Below, piece after piece: positions 16,443 to 25,497 of a stretch of DNA of 64,000 nucleotides. Location: positions 9,816-73,815 of the forward strand of contig DAOUJW010000026.1 of NCBI GenBank assembly GCA_034422115.1. The letters are read 5' to 3'. Made by a program: the position numbers and the translations under genes. The notes below the pieces were generated by a model, which was not told the DNA's origin, searched no databases, and saw nothing but the letters and a program-made list of their open reading frames with translations. The first letter of the stretch is position 1, and each line of letters starts with the position of its first letter. This DNA is from DAOUJW01 sp034422115 (GTDB lineage Bacteria > Chloroflexota > Dehalococcoidia > Lucifugimonadales > UBA2985).

Positions 16443-17447
16443 ATGAGCACAGACCTGAAAGTTTACCTGAATAGCCTCAAGAGGGCTATGCACCTGGATC
16501 CCCGTCAGGAGACGGAGATCCTGCGCGAGATACAGTGCCACGTGGAAGACAGGGCCCAGGAGCTGCAGGACCAGGGAATGTCGAAGGACGACTCCATGGA
16601 GGAGGCCATTCGCAGTCTGGGCAACCCGCGCGACCTAGCCCAGGGTATGTACACCTCCCACAGCCGCGCCTCGCTGGGCGATACGGCCCTTGCCAGCGCG
16701 CCGCACATTGTTGCCGCTCTCTACTTCTCTCTTCATCTGTGGTCCAGCTTTGTCTGGGTGGCTATTGGCTATGCGGCCATCCTCTCCATAGGCGTGTGGG
16801 GCTGGCGTAGCGGCAGACCTAACTGGGCGTATCCGTGGGTGGGCTACTCTCTGGCTCTCCCGGTGGCCGTATGGTTCTTTGCCTTCGTTGCGTTGGCAAA
16901 CGGCGCCTGGAGCCTGCTGACCCAGGGGTCTACGCCTCTGCCCATACTGGTATATGCCGGTATCGCCATTTACCTGCCGTTATCCCTGTGCATTGCATCT
17001 TCAGTAGTGGTCCGGGTCATAAGAAGGGACTGGATACTGGCTTCTCTCGTGGCCCTTCCCTTCCCCTTCATTGGCGCATGGCTGGTGTTCCTCCAGGGAC
17101 ACGGGGGCTTTCCAGCGTACTATACAAGGCAGTTCCAGGAGACCGACATGTATACGGCGATGGGGCTTCTTGCCCTGGCCGTTACCACGGCCATCTTCTG
17201 CCTCATGAGGCAGAGGGTCCTCAGAATCGGGTTGCTGCTCATAGCTATACCGGTCATCTTTGCTCTGGTCTGGTTCGGCTACCAGAGCGGGGCCAGCCCG
17301 CTGAGCCTGGTGGCGATGTCCGTGGTATGCCTCGCCTTCCTGCTGAGCCCTTACTTCCTGGAGTCCAAGATAGAGTACGAAGACGAATGGCAGGGCGGGG
17401 CGGATACGGGAATTCTTCCGGGAGAGCAGGCCGACCACGCGGTGTAG
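16443..17447 (+). CDS. HAAS-domain membrane protein (PadR partner)
   Basis: 334 aa. The first 75 residues form a soluble helical domain of the HAAS/DUF1700 type (LNSLKRAMHLDP, EILREIQCHVEDRAQEL, EAIRSLGNPRDLAQ). Then come about eight hydrophobic segments between roughly 85 and 320. ATG 16443 is preceded by AAGGGG at a good distance; an in-frame GTG at 16437 is less likely. Such pairs with PadR regulators are common, but the signal sensed is unknown. The C-terminus is acidic. Confidence 0.8.
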   Translation: MSTDLKVYLNSLKRAMHLDPRQETEILREIQCHVEDRAQELQDQGMSKDDSMEEAIRSLGNPRDLAQGMYTSHSRASLGDTALASAPHIVAALYFSLHLWSSFVWVAIGYAAILSIGVWGWRSGRPNWAYPWVGYSLALPVAVWFFAFVALANGAWSLLTQGSTPLPILVYAGIAIYLPLSLCIASSVVVRVIRRDWILASLVALPFPFIGAWLVFLQGHGGFPAYYTRQFQETDMYTAMGLLALAVTTAIFCLMRQRVLRIGLLLIAIPVIFALVWFGYQSGASPLSLVAMSVVCLAFLLSPYFLESKIEYEDEWQGGADTGILPGEQADHAV

Positions 17448-17492
17448 CCTTCTCCGGCTCCAGCCTTACACTCCCTGCTGAGGGGTTGTGAC

Positions 17493-18353
17493 TTGCGAGC
17501 GAAAGTAGCGCTGGTGGCTGATAGTGCCGTCTGTCTGCCCCCCGAACTCGTAGACGACCTCAAGCTGCACGTTGTGCCCCTACAGCTGTCCATCGACGGC
17601 AAGACCTACCGCGACCAGGTGGACATCTCGCCAAGCGAGTTCTACGCCCGCCTGCCCCATTGCCGGAACCTGCCGGTGACCTCCGCCCCAAGCCCCGCCA
17701 GCTTCATTGAGGCCTTCACGGAAGGCGCGGCCAAAGCTGAGAGCGTGCTCTGCCTGACGGTGCTGTCCACCATCAGCGCCACCTACAACGTAGCCCTGGC
17801 CTCGGCGGAGATGGCACAGCAGTCCCTCCCTGACACCAGGATAGAGGTCATGGACACGTCCACGGCGGCCGCGGCCGAGGGGCTGGTGGTGCTGGCCGCG
17901 GCCCGGGCGGCGGCCGCAGGCGCGGACATTGAGGAGGTCAAGTCGGAGGCTCGGCGGGCGGCGCGTGGCGTCAATCTGGTGGCCTTCCTGGACACCCTTT
18001 ACTACGTCTGGAAGGGCGGTCGTATCCCCGGCATTGCCGCCTTTGCCGGCTCCGTGTTGAAGCTGAAGCCGCTGATGGAGTTGACCAGCGGCGAGGTGCG
18101 GCCCCTGGACAGGCCCAGGACCAGGAGGCGGGCGATGGACCGTCTGCTGTCCATTGTCCGGCAGCGGGCGGGCGACGCGCCCATTCGCGCCAACGTAATG
18201 CACTCCATCTCCCCTGACGACGCCCTTATGCTCAGGGAGAGACTCCTTACGGAGTTCAACTGCCTTGAGGCCATCGTCAGCGAGACCACCCCGGTGATTG
18301 GCTCCCATACGGGGCCGGGGCTTATGGGGATAGCCTTTCACACTGAGGGGTGA
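17493..18353 (+). CDS. DegV-family fatty-acid-binding protein
   Basis: 286 aa. DegV/FakB proteins bind a fatty acid and present it to the FakA kinase for phosphorylation. Family features are VALVADSAVCLPPEL at the N-terminus, LPVTSAPSPASFIEAF, and the lipid-contact region VAFLDTLYYVWKGGRIPG. TTG 17493 is used as start, with GAGGGG 8-10 nt upstream; no ATG fits. No fakA is in the window. The gap that follows (18354-18603) holds two family B repeats. Confidence 0.92.
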   Translation: MRAKVALVADSAVCLPPELVDDLKLHVVPLQLSIDGKTYRDQVDISPSEFYARLPHCRNLPVTSAPSPASFIEAFTEGAAKAESVLCLTVLSTISATYNVALASAEMAQQSLPDTRIEVMDTSTAAAAEGLVVLAAARAAAAGADIEEVKSEARRAARGVNLVAFLDTLYYVWKGGRIPGIAAFAGSVLKLKPLMELTSGEVRPLDRPRTRRRAMDRLLSIVRQRAGDAPIRANVMHSISPDDALMLRERLLTEFNCLEAIVSETTPVIGSHTGPGLMGIAFHTEG

Positions 18354-18362
18354 GGCGTGTAG

Positions 18363-18511
18363 TCCGCTCACACCCTTCGACAGGCTCAGAGCCTGCCCCG
18401 TACTTGATACGGGGGTGAGCGGACGAAGTGCCTAGCGCAAACCAGACATCAACCGCTCATAGCCTGCCCCGTATTTGATACGGGGTGGGCCTGTCGAACC
18501 ATTTGAGCGGG
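18363..18511. repeat. two family B composite palindromes
   Basis: Copy one (18363-18422) reads CCGCTCA...CCTTCGACAGGCTCAGAG then the inner hairpin CCCCGTACTTGATACGGGG and TGAGCGG. Copy two (18451-18511) has the same parts in a different order, with CCCCGTATTTGATACGGGG and CCTGTCGAACCATTTGAGCGG. They fill the gap between degV and the kinase gene. Confidence 0.8.
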
Positions 18512-18603
18512 CTGAATTGCCTGTCTCATTCCACCTCCATTCGTTGCCTGAGCAAGCCCCATAGGAATATAATGACGACGCAAACCCTGTCGCCTACGGA
18601 CCT

Positions 18604-19206
18604 ATGAACAAGGCTCTCCTCTCGGACGACGTAAACCTGTTGCTGTGGCATCTCGCATCGGTGCCCGACCCCCAGCCCCGCGGGGTGCTGGTGGTGGTCA
18701 GCGGGCTGCCCGGTACGGGAAAGTCATACTTCAGCCGTCGGCTGGCCGAGCGGTTCCCCATAGCCGTGGTTGAGACGGACGTTATGCGGAGGGCCCTCTT
18801 CCCTGCCCCAACCCACTCCGCCGACGAGAGCGCCCGGCTGTTCAGGGCCTGCCACGCCCTCATTGAGGACATGGTGCGCAAGGGCATCCCCGTGCTGCTG
18901 GACGCCACCAACCTGGTGGAGTCCAACCGGGAGCGTCTCTACAACATAGCGCACAGGGCCGATGCCAAGCTCATCCTGGTGCGGGTGGAGGCGCCCGCGG
19001 AGGTCGTGGCCGATAGGCTGGGGCAGAGGGACGGAGGCGCAGCCGACCCGGAGGACAACTCCACCGCAGGCCAGGAGGTCTATAATCGTATGGCGACGTC
19101 GGTGGAGCCGATACGTCGGAACCACCTCGCCGTCGACACCTCCAGGGACATCACGCCGGTCATCGAGAAGATAGTACGTGAGATTCAGCGATGGGTCAGG
19201 GTCTAG
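18604..19206 (+). CDS. P-loop kinase-like ATPase (AAA_33 / zeta-toxin-like fold)
   Basis: 200 aa. Walker A VVVSGLPGTGKSYFSRRLA at about 33-51, then VVETDVMRRALFP and a Walker-B-like VLLDATNLVESNRERL (about 99-114), and an arginine-containing lid (ADRLGQRDGG). This is the layout of small kinases related to polynucleotide, gluconate and zeta-toxin kinases. No antitoxin is adjacent, so a metabolic role is likelier than toxicity. The gene ends 33 nt before pepA. Substrate unknown. Confidence 0.75.
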   Translation: MNKALLSDDVNLLLWHLASVPDPQPRGVLVVVSGLPGTGKSYFSRRLAERFPIAVVETDVMRRALFPAPTHSADESARLFRACHALIEDMVRKGIPVLLDATNLVESNRERLYNIAHRADAKLILVRVEAPAEVVADRLGQRDGGAADPEDNSTAGQEVYNRMATSVEPIRRNHLAVDTSRDITPVIEKIVREIQRWVRV

Positions 19207-19239
19207 AGCGACCCGGTCGCATATAGAAAGGAAGGCAGA

Positions 19240-20748
19240 ATGGATATCAAGGCCGTTTCAGGAGACATCACGCAGTCGGACGCAGGCGCGATAGTGGTCA
19301 ACCTCTTTGAGGGGGTGCAAGCCCCCGGCGGCGCTACGGGCGCGGCGGACAGGGCCATGGACGGGGCCATCTCCAGGCTCATTGCCGACGGCGAGATCAA
19401 GGGCAAGAAGGGCGAGATAACGGTGATTCACACCCTGGGCAGGATTCCCCCCGCCCGGGTGGTGGTGGCCGGCTTGGGCAAGGCCGAACGCTTCGATGCG
19501 GAGGTGGTGCGCCAGGTGATGGGCTCCGTATGCCGCAGGCTGCGGGGCGCGGGCATCGAGAAGGCCGCCACCATACTCCACGGCGCGGGCATCGGCGGGA
19601 TGGACGTGGACGTGTCGGCGCAGGCCATCGCGGAGGGCAGCCTGCTGGGGCTGTACACCTTCAAGAGGCACATGAGCAAGCAGGACGACGATGAGAAGGG
19701 CCTCCAGGAGCTTTCGGTGGTGGAGTCGGACGCCGGCAAGCTGTCGTCGCTCCAAGAGTCGCTGGACAGAGGCAGGGTGTTTGCGGAGGCGGCGATGCTG
19801 GCCCGGGACATGGTCAACGAGCCCTCCAACTTCATGACGCCGACCCACATAGCGGAGATAGCCACGTCGATTGCCGGGGACCACGGCCTGGAGCTGACTA
19901 TTTTCGACAAACCCAAGATGGAGGAGCTTGGCATGGGCGGTATGCTGGGAGTGGCCAGGGGCAGCGCAGAGCCGCCCAAGTTCATTGTGCTGGAGTACAA
20001 GGGAGACCCGGACAATCCGGCCAACAACCTGGGCATCCTGGGCAAGGGCATCACCTTCGACACAGGCGGCATTTCCCTGAAGGGCGCCGGAGGCATGGGC
20101 GACATGAAGGGCGACATGTCGGGGGCGGCTGCCGTCGTCTCGGCGATGAAGGCCATTGCCCAGATTGCGCCGAAGCTGAACGTCACGGCCATCGCCGCCG
20201 CCACGGAGAACATGCCCGGAGGCTCCGCCCAGAAGCCCGGTGACGTGCTGATTACCATGAGCGGCAAGACGGTTGAGGTGGAGAACACCGACGCCGAGGG
20301 CCGGCTGGTCCTGTCGGACGCCCTCTGCTACGCCCGCCGGATGGGCATCACAAGGCTGGTGGACGTGGCCACCCTGACGGGCGCTATGGTCACGGCCCTT
20401 GGCGACGTCTGCTCAGGGGGCTTCACCAACAACCAGGACCTGCTGGGCGCGGTTGTTGAGGCCGGAGAGCAGTCCGGGGAGCGCATATGGCAGATGCCCA
20501 TGTTCGAGGAGTACAAGGAGCAGAACAAGAGCCAGGTGGCCGACGTGAAGAACACGGGCGGAAGGAAGGCGGGATCCATTACGGCGGCCCAGTTCCTGGC
20601 GGAGTTCAGCGAGGACACCCCCTGGGTGCACCTGGATATAGCCGGGACCTTCATGTCCGAGAAGGAGTCGGGGTACATAATCAAGGGCGCAACCGGAGTG
20701 CCCACCCGGACGCTCATCAACCTGGCGGAGTCCCTGGCACAGGGGTAG
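19240..20748 (+). CDS. pepA: leucyl aminopeptidase (M17)
   Basis: Cytosolic two-metal aminopeptidase that removes N-terminal residues from peptides. 502 aa; MVNEPSNFMTP marks the start of the catalytic domain, followed by the metal/active-site block GKGITFDTGGISLKG and the signature NTDAEGRLVLSDAL. The N-terminal macro-like domain covers about 1-170. ATG 19240 has GAAAGGAAGG upstream. Confidence 0.96.
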   Translation: MDIKAVSGDITQSDAGAIVVNLFEGVQAPGGATGAADRAMDGAISRLIADGEIKGKKGEITVIHTLGRIPPARVVVAGLGKAERFDAEVVRQVMGSVCRRLRGAGIEKAATILHGAGIGGMDVDVSAQAIAEGSLLGLYTFKRHMSKQDDDEKGLQELSVVESDAGKLSSLQESLDRGRVFAEAAMLARDMVNEPSNFMTPTHIAEIATSIAGDHGLELTIFDKPKMEELGMGGMLGVARGSAEPPKFIVLEYKGDPDNPANNLGILGKGITFDTGGISLKGAGGMGDMKGDMSGAAAVVSAMKAIAQIAPKLNVTAIAAATENMPGGSAQKPGDVLITMSGKTVEVENTDAEGRLVLSDALCYARRMGITRLVDVATLTGAMVTALGDVCSGGFTNNQDLLGAVVEAGEQSGERIWQMPMFEEYKEQNKSQVADVKNTGGRKAGSITAAQFLAEFSEDTPWVHLDIAGTFMSEKESGYIIKGATGVPTRTLINLAESLAQG

Positions 20749-20818
20749 CGGTTTGCAGGGCAAAGAGGTGATTCCATAGCTGAGCGGAAGCAAAGCAAAA
20801 CGCAAAACGGAGTCAGTG

Positions 20819-21091
20819 ATGACGACTAAGGATGGCAAGAAGCAGGAGTCCAATGCAGTGATTCCGCCTGGGCTGTTGATCAGAGATGAGCTGGAAGCCA
20901 GAGGAATGAGCCAGCGCAAGCTGGCGGCGGCAATGCGACGACCGGTGAATTCCGTTCACGAGATTATCCTCGGGAAGAAGGCCATCACCCCAAGAACAGC
21001 ACTGGAGTTGGAGCGCGAACTGAAAATCCCTGCTCATATCTGGATGCGCCTGGAAGCAGACTATCGTCTGGCTTTGGAGCAGCAAAAGTAG
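20819..21091 (+). CDS. HigA-like antitoxin (XRE family), without toxin partner
   Basis: 90 aa: PPGLLIRDELEARGMSQRKL begins a helix-turn-helix, followed by PVNSVHEIILGKKAITP and RTALELERELKIPAHIW, the pattern of HigA/VapI antitoxins. HigB toxin genes normally lie directly upstream of higA. Here only 70 bp separate it from pepA and no toxin reading frame is visible on either side (tRNA-His follows). ATG 20819 follows CGGAG; a GTG lies just before. It could be a leftover of a degraded module or a stand-alone regulator. Confidence 0.8.
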   Translation: MTTKDGKKQESNAVIPPGLLIRDELEARGMSQRKLAAAMRRPVNSVHEIILGKKAITPRTALELERELKIPAHIWMRLEADYRLALEQQK

Positions 21092-21157
21092 CACGGGCCA
21101 GGTCAAGGATTTGCCTAGTGGTGTATAATGTTCTTCGCCTCGTTTTCGGAGCATCGT

Positions 21158-21237
21158 GGTGGGCGTGGCCAAGTTAGGTCTAAGGCGCCAGGTTGTGGCC
21201 CTGGAGATCGAGGGTTCAAATCCCTCCGCTCACCCCA
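21158..21237 (+). tRNA. tRNA-His (GUG)
   Basis: The cloverleaf is complete: acceptor GTGGGCG/CGCTCAC, D-arm GCC/GGC, anticodon stem CCAGG/CCTGG with loop TTGTGGC (anticodon GTG), T-arm GAGGG/CCCTC around TTCAAAT. The base before the acceptor is G and the discriminator is C, giving the G-1:C73 pair that identifies tRNA-His. CCA is encoded (21235-21237). Confidence 0.95.
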
Positions 21238-21284
21238 TTCCAACATCCTGAAAGACCCCATTGCTGACTGAACTGGAGCAACCA

Positions 21285-22514
21285 TTGGCTACAAGCACAG
21301 ACATCATCGCGTGGAACAGGTCGGCCAACCCGTACCTTGAGGACATACGGGTCCTGAAGGAAGGCGAGAAGAGCGGGTACGGCATCGTGGCCCGCTTCAC
21401 CCTCAAGAGCGGCAGGCAGGTGGCCGTCATCTCCCTGCCCCATCGCTATCCCTCCAGGACCGGGCCTACCTGGGCCTACCTGACCGACTGCGACGGGTGG
21501 ACGCTCGTCGACGCCGGCTCTTACGGGGCGCTGGACACCCTGAAAGACGGCCTAGGGACCCTTGGCCTGGGCTTCACTGACCTGAAGCGCGTCGTCATTA
21601 CCCACGGCCACCAGGACCACGACGGCAACGTCTACGACCTGGTGAAGGCCAGCGGCGCGGAGCTTTGGGCCCACGAGATGTACTTCTACTTCCTGCCCTA
21701 CAGCTACCATGACGGGAGGCTGACCGAGGCGTCGCCGCTGCACAGGGTGATAAAGGAGTCACGGGAGCGGGAGGAGTCGTTCTACCGGAGCAGAAGCAGC
21801 CCCGAGGAGAACTCACGCTGGCTGAACCAGGTCCAGAGCTACGTGCAAAGACGCAAGAGCATCCTTGAGGAGAAGCTGCCTGTGTACCTCATCCAGGACG
21901 GCGAGGAGTTGGACGGACTGCGTTTCATGTACACCCCCGGCCACGCCGTGGACGAGATCAGCATCAGCCTGGACGGAGTTGTGTTCACCGGCGACCACAT
22001 TCTGCCCCAGATATCGCCGCACCCCACTTACAAGCAGGCCTACCCGGAGGCGGTCCGGGACGCCGTGCCGGAGCGGTACAGGGACAGCGGCGAGTGCTAC
22101 GGCCTTGCCAGCTACCTGAAGTCCCTGGGCAAGGTGCTGGATATGGACTACTACACGACGGTCTTCCCTGCCCACCGGCTCTACACACACGGGCGTTTTC
22201 ACATCCGCAACCTGCGCAGGGCGAAGGACATCGTGCGTCACCACGTCCGCCGCCTTGAGCGCGTCATGGAGATCATGGGCGAGGGCGCGGACACCGTCTC
22301 CAAGATTACAGAAAAGCTCTTCCCGGCCCGCAAGCTGTCCGGCGGAGGCTTCTTTGCCGCCGTGCCGGAGGTGGTGAGCCACCTGGAGCTGCTGGCCGAT
22401 ACCGGAGACGTGATTGTTGACGAAGACGCCAGGGTCCGGAGGAGCGGGACGGCCAACTTCTACTCGGCAATCGAGGGGATGACGTCCTACGCGGTCTCCA
22501 GAGACCTGTCCTAA
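21285..22514 (+). CDS. metallo-beta-lactamase-fold hydrolase
   Basis: About 409 aa. The metal site THGHQDHDG (HxHxDH) is followed by MYTPGHAVDEIS and FTGDHILP, giving the third His and bridging Asp; a distal His lies in FPAHRLYTHG. The C-terminal 100 residues contain a helical winged-helix-like region. TTG 21285 (GGAG 6 nt before) seems the best start; another TTG at 21261 is possible. Similar proteins act on thioesters, lactones or glyoxalase-like substrates, so the substrate is open. Confidence 0.85.
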   Translation: MATSTDIIAWNRSANPYLEDIRVLKEGEKSGYGIVARFTLKSGRQVAVISLPHRYPSRTGPTWAYLTDCDGWTLVDAGSYGALDTLKDGLGTLGLGFTDLKRVVITHGHQDHDGNVYDLVKASGAELWAHEMYFYFLPYSYHDGRLTEASPLHRVIKESREREESFYRSRSSPEENSRWLNQVQSYVQRRKSILEEKLPVYLIQDGEELDGLRFMYTPGHAVDEISISLDGVVFTGDHILPQISPHPTYKQAYPEAVRDAVPERYRDSGECYGLASYLKSLGKVLDMDYYTTVFPAHRLYTHGRFHIRNLRRAKDIVRHHVRRLERVMEIMGEGADTVSKITEKLFPARKLSGGGFFAAVPEVVSHLELLADTGDVIVDEDARVRRSGTANFYSAIEGMTSYAVSRDLS

Positions 22515-22530
22515 GAAACCTCTATGCACC

Positions 22531-22763
22531 GTCGTTCCTGCGAAAGCAGGAACCTCAAATCTCTACATCTAGGAAATCTCTGAACAAGTAGCCAACATGA
22601 CTATCCCGTCTAACGACACCTTCATGACCATTCCTGCGCAGGCAGGAATCCAGGGGGGCGGGGCGTGGACTCCCGCCCCCGTATCAGGTACGGGGCAGGC
22701 TTCGCGGGAGTGGATTGGGCTTGTTCATACTATTACCAGATTCCTGCTTCCGCAGGAATGACG
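22531..22763. repeat. cluster of three family A palindromes plus a CCCCGTA hairpin
   Basis: In the 310-bp gap between two convergent genes: family A copies at 22531-22556 (CGTCGTTCCTGC...GCAGGAAC), 22627-22650 and 22739-22763 (inverted), and a hairpin CCCCCGTATCAGGTACGGGG at about 22675-22697 inside CTCCCG/CGGGAG ends, which is the inner part of family B. No gene is visible. Confidence 0.75.
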
Positions 22764-22824
22764 ATATGGTGGGATGGCGCTTTACTTATTCAGAGGTTCC
22801 CAACTATAGAGCCTGTCCCCTGCC

Positions 22825-23877
22825 CTAACGCCGGATTATCGAGTTGCCGTCCCTTGACCACCGGGCGTTGAGGTACTCGCTTGCGTCCAGCAGGCGTTGC
22901 AGCGTCTTGTAGGGCGACCCCTTGAGGTTCTGGACGCCAAGGGCCTGGGCAGCATCGGAAGCCGCCCGCTGGCCCGGAAGACGCCCTCCGGGTTCGCCGG
23001 CCCTCACCTGCCAGATGTCATCGATCCTGGCCCACACCTCCGAGTCCACCGGATCTTCCGCCTGGGTAGCCTGGTCTGCAGTGGCTTGTCTCTCCCCTCT
23101 CCGGCGTGTACTCTTGACCTCCTTTGGCGCGGGCTCAGATGCCTGGCCTGAAGCCGCCTGGTCGGCCAGCTCAACCGATACGTCGCCCACACCGTTGGGA
23201 CGGGTGACCTTTACCTCCGGCGATGCCTCCAGGTACTTGGTGAAGGTGGAGAAGCCGGGGCGAAAAGTGAAACCGGGTTCCATTCGTTGCAGCGTCTGGT
23301 GAAGCCTGCTGCCCATAGCCTTGCCGTGCTCGTCCATTGTGGCTTTCACCGCGCGCGTCAGGAGGTCGTTGGCGGGCTGCTGCTTCTTGGGAGGCCTCCC
23401 TCTCCTTGGGGCGCGCTTGGGTTGGGTCTGGTCGTCGTCCAGGTACAGGTAGCGGTCGCAGGAGATGACCAGGGTGCGGGAGGCCGCGTCCTGCCGCCCT
23501 GCCCCGATCACCGTCTTGCCGGAGGCCCGGAGCTTTCGAACGAGGGGCGCGAAGTCGCTGTCGGAGGAGACGATGACAAAGGTGTCTACTGGGGACTGGT
23601 AAGACAGCTCAACGGCGTCGATGACCAGGCTGATGTCGCTGGAGTTCTTCCCCGCTGCCGCGGAGGGTGGTCGGTGAATCTGCTCTATGCCAAGCTGGAG
23701 AAGCTGATCTCCCGCCGCCCTGTTGCGGCTGTTGGCCCAGTCAGCGTAGGCCCTCTTCACTGTGATGCGGCCAATGTCCGACACCTGGTCGAACAGCCAC
23801 TGCATGGAGCTTAGCCCCGTGTTCTCAAAGTCTATCAGCACGGCGATTTGCCGGTCGGTTGTCAGTGTTGTAGTCAT
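22825..23877 (-). CDS. NYN-domain protein with LOTUS/OST-HTH domain
   Basis: 350 aa. The N-terminal NYN (LabA-like, PIN-related) nuclease domain shows the acidic catalytic positions in AVLIDFENTG, SSDISLVIDAVEL and FVIVSSDSDFAPLV (about 10-130). After a basic linker (PKRAPRRGRPPKKQ) comes a LOTUS/OST-HTH-like domain (LLTRAVKATMDEHG, LHQTLQRMEPGFTFR, FSTFTKYLEA; about 175-235), then a charged linker and a C-terminal segment that looks like a second small helical unit (SPYKTLQRLLDASEYL). Such proteins bind and probably cut RNA. It is a single gene with its own upstream gap. Confidence 0.85.
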   Translation of the reverse strand: MTTTLTTDRQIAVLIDFENTGLSSMQWLFDQVSDIGRITVKRAYADWANSRNRAAGDQLLQLGIEQIHRPPSAAAGKNSSDISLVIDAVELSYQSPVDTFVIVSSDSDFAPLVRKLRASGKTVIGAGRQDAASRTLVISCDRYLYLDDDQTQPKRAPRRGRPPKKQQPANDLLTRAVKATMDEHGKAMGSRLHQTLQRMEPGFTFRPGFSTFTKYLEASPEVKVTRPNGVGDVSVELADQAASGQASEPAPKEVKSTRRRGERQATADQATQAEDPVDSEVWARIDDIWQVRAGEPGGRLPGQRAASDAAQALGVQNLKGSPYKTLQRLLDASEYLNARWSRDGNSIIRR

Positions 23878-23931
23878 TTCACGAATTCAAGCGGGCCGCC
23901 GCCCGCAACCTCCTTGGTATTGGGTCTTACG

Positions 23932-24504
23932 CTAGTTTATCGACAGAAGCTCTATTTCAAAGGTCAGGGCTTGCCCCGCCAGCCTGTGATTCGCGTCCAC
24001 CGTGAACGTGTCCTCCGTCACCTCCGTAATGGTACCGGGAAAGCCGTTTTCAAAGACCACGGGGTCACCGACCTCCAGTCCGTCCGGCAGAGTGCCTATC
24101 GGGAACTCAAGGACCCAGTCGTCGCGGTACTCGCCATAGGCCTCCGCCGGCTCCAGGCGCACCTTGATGCTCTCCCCGACCGAAATCCGCCGCACGGCGT
24201 CGTCGAACCCTGCTATCACCTGCCCTGTGCCTACCACGAAGGTGAAGGGATCCCGCTCCCTGGACGAATCGAAGACCTCGCCGTTGTCCAGGGTGCCGTG
24301 GTAGTGGACCTCCACCGTGTCGTTGTCTGTGGGCATTCGCGGCTCTGTTGTAGAGGGTGTGGACATGGTTTCCGCAGTGGGCGTGGGGGCTTCTGTGGGA
24401 GTGGGCGTTGGCTCCGGCGTTGCGGTGGGTTCCGGCTCCGAGCAGGACGCGATGAATATCGCCACCAGCAGGATGGACAGGGTTGCGGCCAGTCGATTCA
24501 GCAC
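23932..24504 (-). CDS. FKBP-type peptidyl-prolyl isomerase, lipoprotein (SlyD-like)
   Basis: 190 aa. Signal peptide with lipobox IASC (Cys about 21), then a low-complexity Pro/Thr linker (PTATPEPTPTPTEAPTPT) that spaces the catalytic part from the membrane. The FKBP domain follows: VEVHYHGTLDNGEVFDSS, FVVGTGQVIAGFDDAV, and the SlyD-type insert-in-flap region with ITEVTEDTFTVDANHRLAG. It probably helps fold exported proteins outside the cytoplasmic membrane. Confidence 0.92.
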   Translation of the reverse strand: MLNRLAATLSILLVAIFIASCSEPEPTATPEPTPTPTEAPTPTAETMSTPSTTEPRMPTDNDTVEVHYHGTLDNGEVFDSSRERDPFTFVVGTGQVIAGFDDAVRRISVGESIKVRLEPAEAYGEYRDDWVLEFPIGTLPDGLEVGDPVVFENGFPGTITEVTEDTFTVDANHRLAGQALTFEIELLSIN

Positions 24505-24696
24505 ACCCCATTATAGCGTGTTCAACGCACAAGGCAACAAGGCGAGCGTGAATTGCAACCAGCCCCCCTGCGTGTTAACATAGGGACGCTTGGCAAATCT
24601 CCGTCCTCGTTAGCTAAATCCCGGAGAAATTTGCGAATCACGGCGATAAATCCCGCCGTAACGTCGACAACCTATCATCGTTCAGGAGGTGAAATC

Positions 24697-25482
24697 GTGG
24701 AGCTTCAGGACGTTCTCTATGAGGTACAGGACGGCGTTGGCATCATCACCATGAACCGCCCGGAGAGGCTCAACGCCTCCAGCAGCAACATGACCCAGGG
24801 GATGATACACATTCTGGAGAACCTGACCCCTGACGTGCGGGCCATTGTCCTCACGGGCGCGGGGCGCGCCTTCTCCGCCGGCGGCGACGTCAAGGGCATG
24901 AACGAGAGCCTCAACGACCCGGACTCAAGGCCCGCGTGGAGGCGCAGCCACCCGGAGGACGTGGTGTCTGTGGCCTTCTGGAACTGCGACCGCCCCATCA
25001 TCGCGGCCGTCAACGGGCACTCCGTCGGGATTGGCCTCTCCTACGCCTGCATGTGCGACATCAGGATCGCCTCGGACAAGGCCCAGTTCGGGGCGTTGTG
25101 GATACGCCGGGGCTACATGCCGGACGGCGGCGGCACCTTCTTCCTGCCATTCATCCTTGGCGCGCCCAAGGCCCTGGAGATGATCTGGACAGGGGACATC
25201 ATCGACGCCGAGGAAGCCTACCGCATAGGGCTTGTGAACAGGGTTGTCCCCCACGATGACCTCATGCCGACGGCCGTGGAGTTCGCAAAGCGACTCGCCA
25301 ACGGGCCGACCATCGCTATGGGCATGGGCAAGCGGGCTGTTTACAAGCCCCGGATACAGGCGCTCCAGGAGGCCCAGGAGTTCGAGTCCTACGGCCAGGC
25401 GATGCTCCGCAACACGGAGGACCACGCCGAGGGCGTGAGGGCCTTCGTCGAGAAGAGGCCGGCCCAGTACAGGGGCCGCTAA
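24697..25482 (+). CDS. enoyl-CoA hydratase/isomerase family protein
   Basis: Crotonase fold, 261 aa. Oxyanion-hole segments LTGAGRAFSAGGDVKGM and the second one around NGHSVGIGLSYACMCDIR are present. GTG 24697 sits behind a perfect AGGAGGT; the open frame upstream has no homology. The catalytic acid pattern does not settle whether it hydrates enoyl-CoA or acts on another acyl-CoA. It starts a plus-strand run with the lactonase gene 15 nt downstream, suggesting a shared catabolic pathway. Confidence 0.9.
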   Translation: MELQDVLYEVQDGVGIITMNRPERLNASSSNMTQGMIHILENLTPDVRAIVLTGAGRAFSAGGDVKGMNESLNDPDSRPAWRRSHPEDVVSVAFWNCDRPIIAAVNGHSVGIGLSYACMCDIRIASDKAQFGALWIRRGYMPDGGGTFFLPFILGAPKALEMIWTGDIIDAEEAYRIGLVNRVVPHDDLMPTAVEFAKRLANGPTIAMGMGKRAVYKPRIQALQEAQEFESYGQAMLRNTEDHAEGVRAFVEKRPAQYRGR

Positions 25483-25497
25483 AGCAGGAGGTGGGCT

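Noticed and set aside
18604..19206. Zeta toxin
   Set aside because: Kinase fold fits, but no epsilon antitoxin is adjacent and the motifs are those of general AAA_33 kinases.
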